Assembly (NCBI RefSeq): GCF_000349845.1
Contig: NC_020829.1
Coordinates: forward strand, 5,277,001-5,341,000
From: Pseudomonas sp. ATCC 13867
Lineage (GTDB): Bacteria; Pseudomonadota; Gammaproteobacteria; Pseudomonadales; Pseudomonadaceae
DNA length: 64,000 bases
Reading direction: 5' to 3'
The notes beneath the pieces were generated by a model that made no database searches, was not told the origin of the DNA, and saw only the letters and a list, made by a program, of their open reading frames with translations. Position numbers and translations under genes: made by a program. Position 1 is the first letter of the stretch. Each line of letters starts with the position of its first letter. Positions 19,189-27,534 of this stretch are shown in pieces.

Positions 19189-19346
19189 GCTCTGACAGCC
19201 AATTTGGCCATCTCGATCCCTTTTTGACCCTTTGCAAGGTTCTGCCCGGCCCCCTCGGTTGCTAGAGTCGGGCGGCTCGCGCAGGGAGCGGCTGGAAAGG
19301 CGGCCAGCTCCGGCGCCACCTGACTGGCGCAGGAAAATCCCAAGGG

Positions 19347-19360
19347 AACGCGAGCGCGTT
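19347..19360. promoter_or_regulatory. Palindrome upstream of APC permease
   Basis: AACGCGAGCGCGTT is a 14-base inverted repeat (6 + 2 + 6) in an otherwise unassigned 396-base leader region. It is a candidate operator. Confidence 0.35.
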
Positions 19361-19391
19361 ATCCACAAGAACAAAGTCCCCGAGAACGCCC

Positions 19392-19476
19392 ATGACCAGC
19401 TTTTGCGTCACCCTGCTGCACAGCCCTTCATTCCTCGCCCGTCGTCGCTGCTGCGGCTGATCCGCAGCCCGACGAC
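19392..19476 (+). promoter_or_regulatory. Possible leader peptide plus overlapping hairpin
   Basis: A 22-codon frame runs from ATG at 19392 to TGA at 19458-19460. Its product ends Arg-Arg-Arg-Cys-Cys-Gly. The last codons and stop lie inside an imperfect hairpin: GTCGTCG (19441-19447) pairs with CGACGAC (19470-19476), and CTGCGG (19451-19456) with CCGCAG (19462-19467). A ribosome at the end of the leader would block the hairpin. This is the geometry of a translation-sensing attenuator, though the ribosome site is weak and no T-run follows. It precedes the APC permease by 71 bases. Confidence 0.4.
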
Positions 19477-19547
19477 AACCGGGCGGCCGCCGATCGCCGT
19501 CCCATCGCGCTCCATACAAAAGCCAGAACAATCGCGAGGAATCCCCA

Positions 19548-20933
19548 ATGGCCAGCCAACACAGCGCCAGCACTGCACACACCATCAAGGGTGACGCGGC
19601 CTCCGCCGACGCCCGCCTGAAACGCGTCCTGGGCCTGCCCGCCCTGGTCTTCTTCGGCCTGGTCTACATGGTCCCGCTGACCATGTTCACCACCTATGGC
19701 GTGGTCACCGAGATGACCGGCGGGCGTACCGCCAGCGCCTACCTGATCACCCTGCTGGCGATGCTGTTCACCGCCGCCTCCTACAGCTTCATGGTGCGCA
19801 AGTACCCCATTGCCGGCTCGGCGTACTCCTACACCAGCCTGAGCTTCGGCCCGGCGGTCGGCTTCCTGTCCGGCTGGTCGCTGCTGCTCGACTACCTGTT
19901 CCTGCCGATGATCAACTACCTGCTCATCGGCCTGTTCATGAACATCGCCTTCCCGGAAGTCCCGGCCTGGGTGTTCGTGGTCGCCTCCATCACCCTGGTC
20001 ACCGTGCTCAACGTGGTCGGCATCAGCCAGGTGGCGGGCATGAGCAACGTCATCGTCGGCGCTCAGCTGGTGTTCATCGTGGTGTTCGTGGTGATGTCGA
20101 TCAAGAGCCTGGCCGGTGGCGCCGCGATCGACTTCAGCCTGCCCTTCGTCGGCGACGGCAGCCAGCCCGGCTTCGCCCCGCTGATGGCTGGCGCCGCAGT
20201 GCTCTGCCTGTCGTTCCTGGGCTTCGACGCCGTCTCGACGATGGCCGAGGAAACCCGTGACGCCCGCCGCGACATCCCGCGCGCGATCATCATCACCACT
20301 GTCATCGCCGGCCTGATGTTCACCCTGCTGGCTGTGATCAGCCAGTTGGTGTTCCCCGGCAGCGTGTTCCAGAACGCCGACTCGGCGGCCAATGAGGTGA
20401 TGCTCAAGGCCGGCGGGCAGTTCCTGACCAACTTCTTCACCGCCGCCTACATCGCCGGCTGCATCGGCTCGGCGCTGGCCTCACAGGCCTCGGTGTCGCG
20501 CATCCTGTTCACGATGGGCCGCGATGGCATCCTGCCGCGCAGCCTGTTCGGCGTCCTCCACGCGCGCTTCCAGACCCCGGTGGTGGCGATCCTGGTGGTC
20601 TCGGCGGTTTCCCTGCTGGCCATCGTGCTGGACCTGACCACCCTCGCCTCGATGATCAGCTTCGGCGCCCTGGTGGCCTTCTCCGTGGTCAACCTGGCGG
20701 TGATCCGCACCTACCTGGGCGTCGAACGCCGCCGCGGCGCCGGCAACCTGCTGAAGTACGGGCTGATTCCCTTCATCGGCCTGTGCCTGACCCTGTGGCT
20801 GTGGACCAGCCTGTCGCAGCTGACCCTGATCGTGGGCCTGAGCTGGTTCGCCATCGGCTTCACCTACCTGGCGCTGCACACCGGCGGCTTCCGCCGCAAG
20901 GCGCCGAGCGTGAACTTCGAGGAAAACGCCTGA
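19548..20933 (+). CDS. APC-superfamily amino acid/polyamine permease
   Basis: 461 residues with twelve hydrophobic segments. The first helix carries GLPALVFFGLVYMVPLTMF, and a glycine-rich turn and aromatic pairs follow as in amino acid-polyamine-organocation transporters. GFDAVSTMAEETRD is the helix-6/7 signature of the family. It is an inner-membrane proton- or antiport-coupled uptake carrier. Its place between a polyamine ABC importer and an acetylpolyamine amidohydrolase suggests a polyamine or derivative as substrate. The ribosome site is GCGAGGA, seven bases before the ATG. Equivalent to PA0322. Confidence 0.9.
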   Translation: MASQHSASTAHTIKGDAASADARLKRVLGLPALVFFGLVYMVPLTMFTTYGVVTEMTGGRTASAYLITLLAMLFTAASYSFMVRKYPIAGSAYSYTSLSFGPAVGFLSGWSLLLDYLFLPMINYLLIGLFMNIAFPEVPAWVFVVASITLVTVLNVVGISQVAGMSNVIVGAQLVFIVVFVVMSIKSLAGGAAIDFSLPFVGDGSQPGFAPLMAGAAVLCLSFLGFDAVSTMAEETRDARRDIPRAIIITTVIAGLMFTLLAVISQLVFPGSVFQNADSAANEVMLKAGGQFLTNFFTAAYIAGCIGSALASQASVSRILFTMGRDGILPRSLFGVLHARFQTPVVAILVVSAVSLLAIVLDLTTLASMISFGALVAFSVVNLAVIRTYLGVERRRGAGNLLKYGLIPFIGLCLTLWLWTSLSQLTLIVGLSWFAIGFTYLALHTGGFRRKAPSVNFEENA

Positions 20934-21034
20934 CCCTGTGTTCGACGCGGCGCCGGGCCATGCCCATTGCTGCGTTGAACGCGACCCGACAACCGGAACC
21001 AGCGGGCGCCACCCGGCGCCATGAGGAGCGCGTG

Positions 21035-22066
21035 ATGTTGACGATCTACACCGACGACCATCGCTTGCACCACGGTCAGCACGAGCTGATCGGCGGCCAG
21101 TTCACTCCCTGCTTCGAAAAGCCCAGCCGCGCCGACATGGTGCTGGACCGGGTCAAGGCGGTGAAACTGGGCGACATCCAGCCGCCGCGCGACTTCGGGC
21201 TGGAGCCGATCCTGCGGGTGCACGACGAAGGCTTCGTGCGCTTCCTGCAACACGCCTGGCGCGACTGGCTGGCCACCGGCCGCACCCACGACATGCTGCC
21301 CATCGCCTGGCCCACCCGGCGCCTGCGGCAGAAGGAGCCCGACAGCATCGACGGCCGCCTGGGCTACTACTCCTTCGACGCCGGCGCACCGATCACCGCC
21401 GGCACCTGGCAGGCGATCACCAGCTCGGTGAACGTCGCCATGACCGGCCAGGCCGAACTGGCCAAGGGCGCGCGCTCGGTGTTCTCCCTCTGCCGTCCGC
21501 CGGGCCACCACGCCTCGGCGGACTTCATGGGCGGCTACTGTTTCCTCAACAACGCCGCCATCGCCGCCCAGTCGATCCTCGACCAGGGCGCCAGCCGGGT
21601 GGCCATCCTCGACGTGGACTACCACCACGGCAACGGCACCCAGGATATCTTCTACGACCGCGCCGACGTGCTGTTCACCTCGATCCACGGCGACCCGCGT
21701 TTCGAGTACCCGTACTTCCTCGGCTACGCCGACGAGAAGGGCGAGGGTGTGGGCGAAGGTTTCAACTTCAATTACCCGCTGGCCTCGGGCAGCGACTGGT
21801 CGGTGTGGAGCCTGGCGCTGCAGGCGGCGATCCGGCAGATCTCGGCGTACCGTCCTGACGTGCTGATCGTCTCGCTGGGCGTGGACACCTTCAAGGAGGA
21901 CCCGATCTCCCAGTTCAAGCTGGACAGCCCGGACTACCTGCGCATGGGCGAAGCCATCGGCAAGCTGGGCCTGCCGACCCTGTTCGTCATGGAGGGGGGG
22001 TACGCGGTGGAAGAGATCGGCATCAACGCGATCAACGTGCTGCAGGGTTTCGAAAGCTTCGGTTGA
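21035..22066 (+). CDS. aphB: Acetylpolyamine amidohydrolase (class II-like HDAC fold)
   Basis: 343 residues of the histone-deacetylase superfamily. Zinc and catalytic residues are in place: RPPGHHA (His158, His159), DVDYHHGNGT (Asp195, His197) and GVDTFKEDP (Asp284). The enzyme removes acetyl groups from acetylputrescine or acetylcadaverine. By synteny this is PA0321 (AphB). The upstream frame is open for 84 codons without homology; the ATG after AGGAG (21024-21028) is the start, and a GTG one codon earlier is possible. It is separated from the APC permease by 101 bases and probably shares its transcript. Confidence 0.92.
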   Translation: MLTIYTDDHRLHHGQHELIGGQFTPCFEKPSRADMVLDRVKAVKLGDIQPPRDFGLEPILRVHDEGFVRFLQHAWRDWLATGRTHDMLPIAWPTRRLRQKEPDSIDGRLGYYSFDAGAPITAGTWQAITSSVNVAMTGQAELAKGARSVFSLCRPPGHHASADFMGGYCFLNNAAIAAQSILDQGASRVAILDVDYHHGNGTQDIFYDRADVLFTSIHGDPRFEYPYFLGYADEKGEGVGEGFNFNYPLASGSDWSVWSLALQAAIRQISAYRPDVLIVSLGVDTFKEDPISQFKLDSPDYLRMGEAIGKLGLPTLFVMEGGYAVEEIGINAINVLQGFESFG

Positions 22067-22075
22067 GGGCTGTTC

Positions 22076-22165
22076 TGCAGGAGCGAGCTTGCTCGCGAAC
22101 CCTGGCAATCCGACAGATAGCCCGGCATGCGCTGGGAGATGTTCGCGAGCAAGCTCGCTCCTACA
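22076..22165. repeat. Paired inverted REP element 2
   Basis: Two inverted REP units sharing the core AGCGAGCTTGCTCGC, at 22076-22099 and 22142-22165, with a 42-base spacer. The first begins TGCAGG instead of TGTAGG. It lies ten bases after the aphB stop. Confidence 0.92.
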
Positions 22166-22184
22166 AAGATCAAATGCCAAAAGC

Positions 22185-22227
22185 AAAAAAGCCGCGCCGG
22201 GGATGGGGTTCCCGGCGCGGCTTTTTT
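22185..22227. terminator. Bidirectional terminator between aphB and carO
   Basis: Perfect stem GCCGCGCCGGG (22191-22201) with CCCGGCGCGGC (22211-22221), flanked by A6 on the left and T6 on the right. It serves convergent transcripts from both sides. Confidence 0.92.
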
Positions 22228-22239
22228 ATCGAGAGCGGA

Positions 22240-22617
22240 TTACTGGAGGACTTCGACGCGGTCCACGTCGATATCGGTGGCCTTCTGCCGGTGGTGGTCA
22301 ACCTCACCGGTCAGACGCACCTTGGTGTTCTCGGAGACCGAGGCGCCGGCCGGCCAGTCGTCGTGGTCGATCTCGACCTGGATGCTGCCGGTGGCATCCT
22401 TGAACTCGTAGTGCTCACCGCCGATGCGCTTGGTGATGACGCCTTCGAGCACCACCGGGGTATCGTCGGCGGCGGACTGCGCCTGCTTGACCGTGGTGAT
22501 CTGCGCGGCGGCGGCAACGGGCTTGGCATCGCTGCCCGGTCCGGTGTAGCCGGCGGCCAGGGTGAGGGTGGAGAACAGACCAGCGGCAGCGATCAGGGGG
22601 AGATGACGAAGTTTCAT
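22240..22617 (-). CDS. carO: CarO-like calcium-regulated OB-fold protein (BOF family)
   Basis: 125 residues with a Sec signal peptide (hydrophobic core to about residue 22). The mature domain is the bacterial OB-fold of the YgiW/YdeI type: TPVVLEGVITKRIGGEHYEF, then GSIQVEIDHDDW and KVRLTGEVDHH. These proteins are periplasmic and help resist oxidative or metal stress. By synteny this is PA0320 (CarO), which is induced by calcium in P. aeruginosa. A strong AGGAGG ribosome site precedes the ATG. Confidence 0.9.
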   Translation of the reverse strand: MKLRHLPLIAAAGLFSTLTLAAGYTGPGSDAKPVAAAAQITTVKQAQSAADDTPVVLEGVITKRIGGEHYEFKDATGSIQVEIDHDDWPAGASVSENTKVRLTGEVDHHRQKATDIDVDRVEVLQ

Positions 22618-22735
22618 GGAAGTGCCTCCTGCGGCGTTTTCGATGGAGTCAGCTTAGTGCCAGTGGCTGAAATCAGCCTGAATCCGGACTTAACCCAACC
22701 TTAAAGCCATCCGACCTGCACTCCCCCGCTCTGGA

Positions 22736-23653
22736 TCAATCTGTTTTGGCGGTCGGCTCGCGCTTGAACACGTAGAACAGGTCCGGCTCGCTGACCATGT
22801 AGATGGTGCCCTGCTCGTCGATGGCTACGCCCTCGGCGCGCGGGATGCGGTCGTCCAGGCCGTTGAGCCCGCCGAGCAGGCTGATGAAGCTGATTGGCTC
22901 GCCTTTCTCGTCCAACTCCAGCAGCAGATGCGATTCCGCCGACAGCACCAGGGTGTGCCCGGTACGCGGGTCGATGCTCAGAGCCGAGACATTAGTCATC
23001 AACAGATCGCTGGGCAGCGGCTGCAGCGCACCGCTCAGGTGGGGGCCGCCGTCACTGGCGAGGGTGAACAGCGCCAGCGGGTCACGCTCCTGCCCCAGCA
23101 CCAGTCGATGCTGCCGTGGGTCCCAGGCGATGCCCTCGATACCCTTGTTCTTCTTCCCGCGCTCGCCCAGGTCGAAGCTGGAGAGCTTGGCGGTGCTCAG
23201 CTCACGGGTCTGCGGGTCGATATGGAAGATGGTCAGGGAGTTCTGGCGTTCGTCGGTCACGGCGACATTGCCGCTCTCCAGTACCGCAACGCCCTCGGGG
23301 TTCGACATGCCCAGCAGCGGGATCACCCGCAGCACATCACCGGTGAGCGACAGCTCGGCCAGCAGCGGCTTCTTGCCGGTGACGGTGAACAGGGTGCGGG
23401 TCACCGGGTTGTAGGCCAGGTCGGAGGTCTCCTGTCCTTCGAGGCCACCCTTGAGCGGCTTGGCCTGTATCACCGCGCGGTAACCGGGCAGCCAGACGCT
23501 TTCCGAGCGCGCCTGGGCGCTGGTGTCCTGCTCGCGCAACCAGAGGCGAGCGCGGTCATCCCAATGGAAGCGGGAAGTCAGGTAGCCGAGGATCACCAGG
23601 ACGAACAGCAGAGCCAGCAGCAGCCAGCGTGGACGAAGGATGGACATGGTCAT
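22736..23653 (-). CDS. SdiA-regulated beta-propeller, CarP paralogue
   Basis: 305 residues: one N-terminal anchor helix (LLLALLFVLVILGYL) and a periplasmic propeller. It aligns along its length with the CarP-like protein: DLAYNPVTRTLFTVTG, GIEGIAWDPRQHRLVLGQE and GTIYMVSEPDLFYVFK have direct counterparts there. A second in-frame Met two codons downstream (MSILRPR) is an equally good start. It lies 118 bases upstream of carO on the same strand, equivalent to PA0319, and could share its regulation. Enzymatic activity is not established. Confidence 0.85.
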   Translation of the reverse strand: MTMSILRPRWLLLALLFVLVILGYLTSRFHWDDRARLWLREQDTSAQARSESVWLPGYRAVIQAKPLKGGLEGQETSDLAYNPVTRTLFTVTGKKPLLAELSLTGDVLRVIPLLGMSNPEGVAVLESGNVAVTDERQNSLTIFHIDPQTRELSTAKLSSFDLGERGKKNKGIEGIAWDPRQHRLVLGQERDPLALFTLASDGGPHLSGALQPLPSDLLMTNVSALSIDPRTGHTLVLSAESHLLLELDEKGEPISFISLLGGLNGLDDRIPRAEGVAIDEQGTIYMVSEPDLFYVFKREPTAKTD

Positions 23654-23696
23654 GACGACTCTTGTTGGTCAGCACGGCAAGGTACCCCGCAACAAG

Positions 23697-23723
23697 CGAA
23701 GGCCGCACAAACGGCGGCCTTCG
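23697..23723 (-). terminator. Hairpin after the FAH-family gene
   Basis: Ten-base perfect stem CGAAGGCCGC / GCGGCCTTCG with a seven-base loop, 12 bases past the stop on the minus strand. The T-rich tail is short, so strength is uncertain. Confidence 0.6.
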
Positions 23724-23735
23724 GCGGGACAACGG

Positions 23736-24401
23736 TTAAAGCACGCGGCTTTCGAAACGGCTGGCGCCGGGAAGTTCCAGCACCACGGCGCTGCCGCTCT
23801 TGAGCGGGCCGACGCCCACCGGCGTGCCGGTGGACACCACATCCCCCGGCTGCAGCGAGAAGTGCCCGCAGATGTGCTGGATCAGCGGCACGATGGGGTT
23901 GAGCATATCGCGGCTGTTGCCGTCCTGGCGGACTTCACCGTCGATCTCCAGGCGGATGCCGATGTCGGTCGGGTCCGGGAAGTGGTCGGCGCTGACGAAG
24001 GGCGCCAGCACGAAGGCGCCGTCGAAGGACTTGGCCAGCTCCCAGGGCAGGCCCTTTTCCTTCAGCTTGGCCTGCACGTCGCGCAGGGTCAGGTCCAGCG
24101 CCGGGGCGTAGCCGGAGATGGCATCCAGCACTTCCTCGGTGCTCGGCTTGCGCGACAGCGGCTTGCCGATCAACACGGCGATCTCGGCCTCGTAGTGGAC
24201 CGAGCCGCGGTCTTCCGGGATGGCGAAGCCGCCCGCGTGGGAGACGGTGCAGGAACCGGGCTTGATGAACAGCAGCGGCTCGGTCGGCACCGGGTTGTTC
24301 AGCTCCTTGGCGTGTTCCGCGTAGTTGCGGCCGACGCAGACCACCTTGCCCAGGGTGAAATGGATCGGGGTGCCATCGACATACTGATGCTGGTAACTCA
24401 T
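23736..24401 (-). CDS. Fumarylacetoacetate hydrolase-family protein
   Basis: 221 residues, the length of single-domain FAH proteins. The N-terminal CVGRNYAEHAKEL and VHYEAEIAVLIG hold the metal-binding glutamates. LQPGDVVSTGTPVGVG near the end is the family signature. Relatives act as acylpyruvases, oxaloacetate decarboxylases or 2-keto-acid isomerases; the substrate here is undetermined. The start is the first Met with homology (MSYQHQY); the open frame upstream is not protein-like. It lies downstream of the D2HGDH gene on the same strand (about 160 bases), equivalent to PA0318, and may process a related keto acid. Confidence 0.87.
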   Translation of the reverse strand: MSYQHQYVDGTPIHFTLGKVVCVGRNYAEHAKELNNPVPTEPLLFIKPGSCTVSHAGGFAIPEDRGSVHYEAEIAVLIGKPLSRKPSTEEVLDAISGYAPALDLTLRDVQAKLKEKGLPWELAKSFDGAFVLAPFVSADHFPDPTDIGIRLEIDGEVRQDGNSRDMLNPIVPLIQHICGHFSLQPGDVVSTGTPVGVGPLKSGSAVVLELPGASRFESRVL

Positions 24402-24510
24402 GACCGACTCCTGAACGCATGGAAGAGTGAGCCGCGCGGGGCTCGTGGTTCCGCGCGGTTGCCCGCATCCTGCCGGCGCACGCGCCACTTCCTGTGGCGC
24501 TGACGTGCGA

Positions 24511-24543
24511 AGGGCCGGCCCCTCTATCCAAAGAACCGGCCCT
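24511..24543 (-). terminator. Possible terminator after the D2HGDH gene
   Basis: Eight-base inverted repeat AGGGCCGG (24511-24518) / CCGGCCCT (24536-24543) lies just past the stop on the minus strand. The 17-base loop and absent T-run make it weak. Confidence 0.4.
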
Positions 24544-24560
24544 CCTGTGTATGCGTCGGC

Positions 24561-25955
24561 TTACTCGGCGAAGATCTTGCCGGGGTTCATGATCCCGTTC
24601 GGATCGAACACCGCCTTGACCGCCTTCATGTAGCCGATTTCAGCCTCTGAGCGAGAGTACCCCAGGTAATCGCGCTTGGTCATGCCCACGCCGTGCTCGG
24701 CGGAAATCGAGCCGTTGTACTTCTGCACGGTCTCGAACACCCACTTGTTGACGGTGGCGCACTTGCCGAAGAACTCGTCCTTGGACAGGTTCTCGGGCTT
24801 GAGGATATTCAGGTGCAGGTTGCCGTCGCCGATATGGCCGAACCACACCACTTCGAAGTCGGGGTAATTGGCTTCGACGATGGCATCGATGTCCTTGAGG
24901 AAGGCCGGGACCTTGCCGACGGTCACCGAGATGTCGTTCTTGTATGGCGTCCAGTGGGAGATGGTCTCGGAGATGTACTCGCGCAGCTTCCACAGGTTCT
25001 GCAGCTGCTGCTCGCTCTGGCTCATCACGCCATCCAGCACCCAGCCCTGCTCTACACAATGTTCGAACGTGGCCAGTGCCTCGTTGGCCACTTCCTCGGT
25101 GCTCGCCTCGAACTCCAGCAGGGCATAGAACGGGCAGTCGGTCTCGAAGGCCGGCGGTACATCGCCACGGGCCATGACCTTGGCCAGCGCCTTGTCGGAG
25201 AAGAACTCGAAGGCAGTCAGGTCCAGCTTGCTCTGGAAGGCGTGCAGCACCGGCATGATCGAGTCGAAGTCCGGGGTGCCGAGGACCATCGCGGTGAGGT
25301 TCTTGGGCGTACGCTCCAGGCGCATGGTGGCCTCGACCACGAAGCCAAGGGTGCCTTCGGCGCCGATGAACAGCTGGCGCAGGTCGTAGCCGGTGGCGTT
25401 CTTGATCAGGTCCTTGTTCAGTTCGAGCAGGTCGCCCTTGCCGGTGACGACCTTCATGCCGGCCACCCAGTTGCGGGTCATACCGTAGCGAATGACCTTG
25501 ATACCGCCGGCATTGGTGCCGATGTTGCCGCCAATCTGGCTGGAACCCGACGACGCGAAGTCCACCGGGTAGTACAGGCCGTGCTCTTCGGCGAAGGTCT
25601 GCAGCTGCTTGGTGATCACGCCCGGCTGGCAGACCACGGTGCGGTCGAATTCGTTGAATTCCAGCACCTTGTTCATGTAGTCGAAGGCCACGACCACTTC
25701 GCCGTTGGCGGCGACGGCGGCGGCGGAGAGACCGGTACGGCCACCCGAGGGAACCAGCGCGACCTTGTGCTCATTGGCCCAGCGGACGATGGCCTGGACC
25801 TGCTCGGTACTCTTGGGGAATGCGATCGCCAGGGGCGCCGGGGCGAAATGCTTGGTCCAGTCCTTGCCGTAGGTATCGAGGGAATCGGCGTCTGTCAGCA
25901 GCTTCCCGGCGTCCAGCAGGGGCTTGAGCGATTCGATCAGGGCGTCGCGGGTCAT
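24561..25955 (-). CDS. FAD-linked D-2-hydroxyglutarate dehydrogenase
   Basis: 464 residues. The N-terminal FAD_binding_4 (PCMH-type) domain has PSGGRTGLSAAAV and SQIGGNIGTNAGG. The C-terminal FAD-oxidase domain has the metal-ligand motif GHIGDGNLHLNI and EHGVGMTKRDYLG at its end. It oxidises D-2-hydroxyglutarate to 2-oxoglutarate and passes electrons to the respiratory chain. In pseudomonads this enzyme removes the D-2-hydroxyglutarate that SerA makes as a by-product, pulling serine synthesis forward; the divergent serA neighbour fits this exactly. An ATG eight codons upstream (25977-25979) has an AGGA ribosome site and is a possible alternative start. Equivalent to PA0317. Confidence 0.92.
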   Translation of the reverse strand: MTRDALIESLKPLLDAGKLLTDADSLDTYGKDWTKHFAPAPLAIAFPKSTEQVQAIVRWANEHKVALVPSGGRTGLSAAAVAANGEVVVAFDYMNKVLEFNEFDRTVVCQPGVITKQLQTFAEEHGLYYPVDFASSGSSQIGGNIGTNAGGIKVIRYGMTRNWVAGMKVVTGKGDLLELNKDLIKNATGYDLRQLFIGAEGTLGFVVEATMRLERTPKNLTAMVLGTPDFDSIMPVLHAFQSKLDLTAFEFFSDKALAKVMARGDVPPAFETDCPFYALLEFEASTEEVANEALATFEHCVEQGWVLDGVMSQSEQQLQNLWKLREYISETISHWTPYKNDISVTVGKVPAFLKDIDAIVEANYPDFEVVWFGHIGDGNLHLNILKPENLSKDEFFGKCATVNKWVFETVQKYNGSISAEHGVGMTKRDYLGYSRSEAEIGYMKAVKAVFDPNGIMNPGKIFAE

Positions 25956-25985
25956 TGGAGGAACTCTCAAATGGTTCATGGTCGT

Positions 25986-26109
25986 CCTGAGAACAGCTCA
26001 GGTCGCAACCGGGCAAGGAAAAGGGAGAACATGCTAGCATACGCACCCCAGACAGATCGCCACTTGGCGCCGAGCTGCCTGGCACCGGCCGGTCCGGCCT
26101 GAGCTGTTC
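25986..26109. promoter_or_regulatory. Divergent serA / D2HGDH control region
   Basis: CCTGAG (25986-25991) and CTCAGG (25997-26002) form a small palindrome. GAACAGCTCAGG (25991-26002) is the exact reverse complement of CCTGAGCTGTTC at 26098-26109, 95 bases on. A further perfect palindrome, ATGCTAGCAT, lies at 26031-26040 between them. The arrangement suggests one regulator touching two sites and controlling both genes. No regulator can be named from sequence. Confidence 0.4.
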
Positions 26110-26148
26110 AATTTCTCGCCACATCCCGGGACTACAGGTTCAAAGCAG

Positions 26149-27378
26149 ATGAGCAAGACTTCTCTCGACAAGAGCAAGATCAAATTCCTTCTCCTTGAAG
26201 GCGTGCACCAGAACGCCCTCGACACCCTCAAGGCGGCCGGCTACTCCAACATCGAGTACCTCAAGACTGCCCTGTCCGGTGACGAGCTGAAGGCAAAGAT
26301 CGCCGATGCACACTTCATCGGCATCCGCTCCCGCACCCAGCTCACCGAAGAAGTCTTCGATGCTGCCAAGAAGCTGATCGCCGTCGGCTGTTTCTGCATC
26401 GGCACCAACCAGGTCAACCTGAACGCAGCCCGCGAGCGCGGTATCGCCGTGTTCAACGCGCCCTACTCCAACACCCGTTCGGTCGCCGAGCTGGTGCTGG
26501 CCGAGGCCATCCTGCTGCTGCGCGGCATCCCGGAGAAGAACGCCTCCTGCCACCGTGGTGGCTGGATCAAGTCCGCGGCCAACTCCTTCGAGATCCGCGG
26601 CAAGAAGCTGGGCATCGTCGGCTACGGCTCGATCGGCACCCAGCTCTCGGTGCTGGCCGAGGCCCTGGGCATGCAGGTGTTCTTCTATGACACCGTGACC
26701 AAGCTGCCGCTGGGTAACGCCCAGCAGGTCGGCAACCTGCACGATCTGCTCGGCATGTCCGACATCGTTTCGCTGCACGTGCCGGAACTGCCGTCCACCC
26801 AGTGGATGATCGGCGAGAAGGAAATCCGTGCCATCAAGAAAGGCGGCATCCTGATCAACGCCGCCCGCGGCACCGTGGTCGAGCTGGACCACCTGGCCGC
26901 CGCGATCAAGGACGAGCACCTGATCGGCGCCGCCATCGACGTGTTCCCGGTGGAGCCCCGTTCCAACGACGAAGAATTCGAAAGCCCGCTGCGTGGCCTG
27001 GACCGTGTGATCCTGACCCCGCACATCGGCGGCTCCACCGCCGAAGCCCAGGCCAACATCGGCCTGGAAGTGGCCGAGAAGCTGGTCAAGTACAGCGACA
27101 ACGGCACCTCGGTGTCCTCCGTCAACTTCCCGGAAGTGGCCCTGCCGTCGCACCCGGGCAAGCACCGCCTGCTGCACATCCACGCCAACATCCCGGGCGT
27201 GATGAGCGAAATCAACAAGGTGTTCGCCGACAACGGCATCAACATCTCCGGCCAGTACCTGCAGACCAACGACAAGGTCGGCTACGTGGTGATCGACGTC
27301 GACGCCGAGTACTCGGACCTGGCGCTGGAGAAGCTGCAGCACGTGAACGGCACCATCCGCAGCCGCGTGCTGTTCTAA
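26149..27378 (+). CDS. serA: D-3-phosphoglycerate dehydrogenase SerA
   Basis: 409 residues, the size of E. coli-type SerA. It commits 3-phosphoglycerate to serine synthesis. The NAD-binding Rossmann motif is GIVGYGSIGTQL. Substrate and catalytic residues lie in SRTQLTEEV, NAARGTVVE and TPHIGGSTAEAQ, with His as the acid/base. The last 80 residues form an ACT domain (HIHANIPGVMSEINK) for feedback inhibition by serine. E. coli-type SerA can also reduce 2-oxoglutarate to D-2-hydroxyglutarate, which links it to the divergent dehydrogenase. Confidence 0.97.
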   Translation: MSKTSLDKSKIKFLLLEGVHQNALDTLKAAGYSNIEYLKTALSGDELKAKIADAHFIGIRSRTQLTEEVFDAAKKLIAVGCFCIGTNQVNLNAARERGIAVFNAPYSNTRSVAELVLAEAILLLRGIPEKNASCHRGGWIKSAANSFEIRGKKLGIVGYGSIGTQLSVLAEALGMQVFFYDTVTKLPLGNAQQVGNLHDLLGMSDIVSLHVPELPSTQWMIGEKEIRAIKKGGILINAARGTVVELDHLAAAIKDEHLIGAAIDVFPVEPRSNDEEFESPLRGLDRVILTPHIGGSTAEAQANIGLEVAEKLVKYSDNGTSVSSVNFPEVALPSHPGKHRLLHIHANIPGVMSEINKVFADNGINISGQYLQTNDKVGYVVIDVDAEYSDLALEKLQHVNGTIRSRVLF

Positions 27379-27395
27379 GCGCGGTACGGTGGCAA

Positions 27396-27423
27396 GAAAA
27401 AGGAGGCCTCGGCCTCCTTTTTT
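27396..27423 (+). terminator. Terminator after serA
   Basis: AGGAGGCC / GGCCTCCT stem (27401-27418) flanked by an A-run and T5. A typical bidirectional Rho-independent terminator 20 bases past the stop. Confidence 0.88.
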
Positions 27424-27447
27424 CGTTTTTGCACCGGGCGTTTCCCT

Positions 27448-27512
27448 TGTAGGAGCGAGCTTGCTCGCGAACCGCGTCATGGCGGATTGTTCGCGAGCAA
27501 GCTCGCTCCTAC
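27448..27512. repeat. Paired inverted REP element 3
   Basis: REP units at 27448-27471 and 27490-27512 in inverted orientation, only 18 bases apart, between the convergent serA and DUF4399 genes. Confidence 0.92.
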
Positions 27513-27534
27513 GAAAAGCAGCGGCCTTTCGGGC

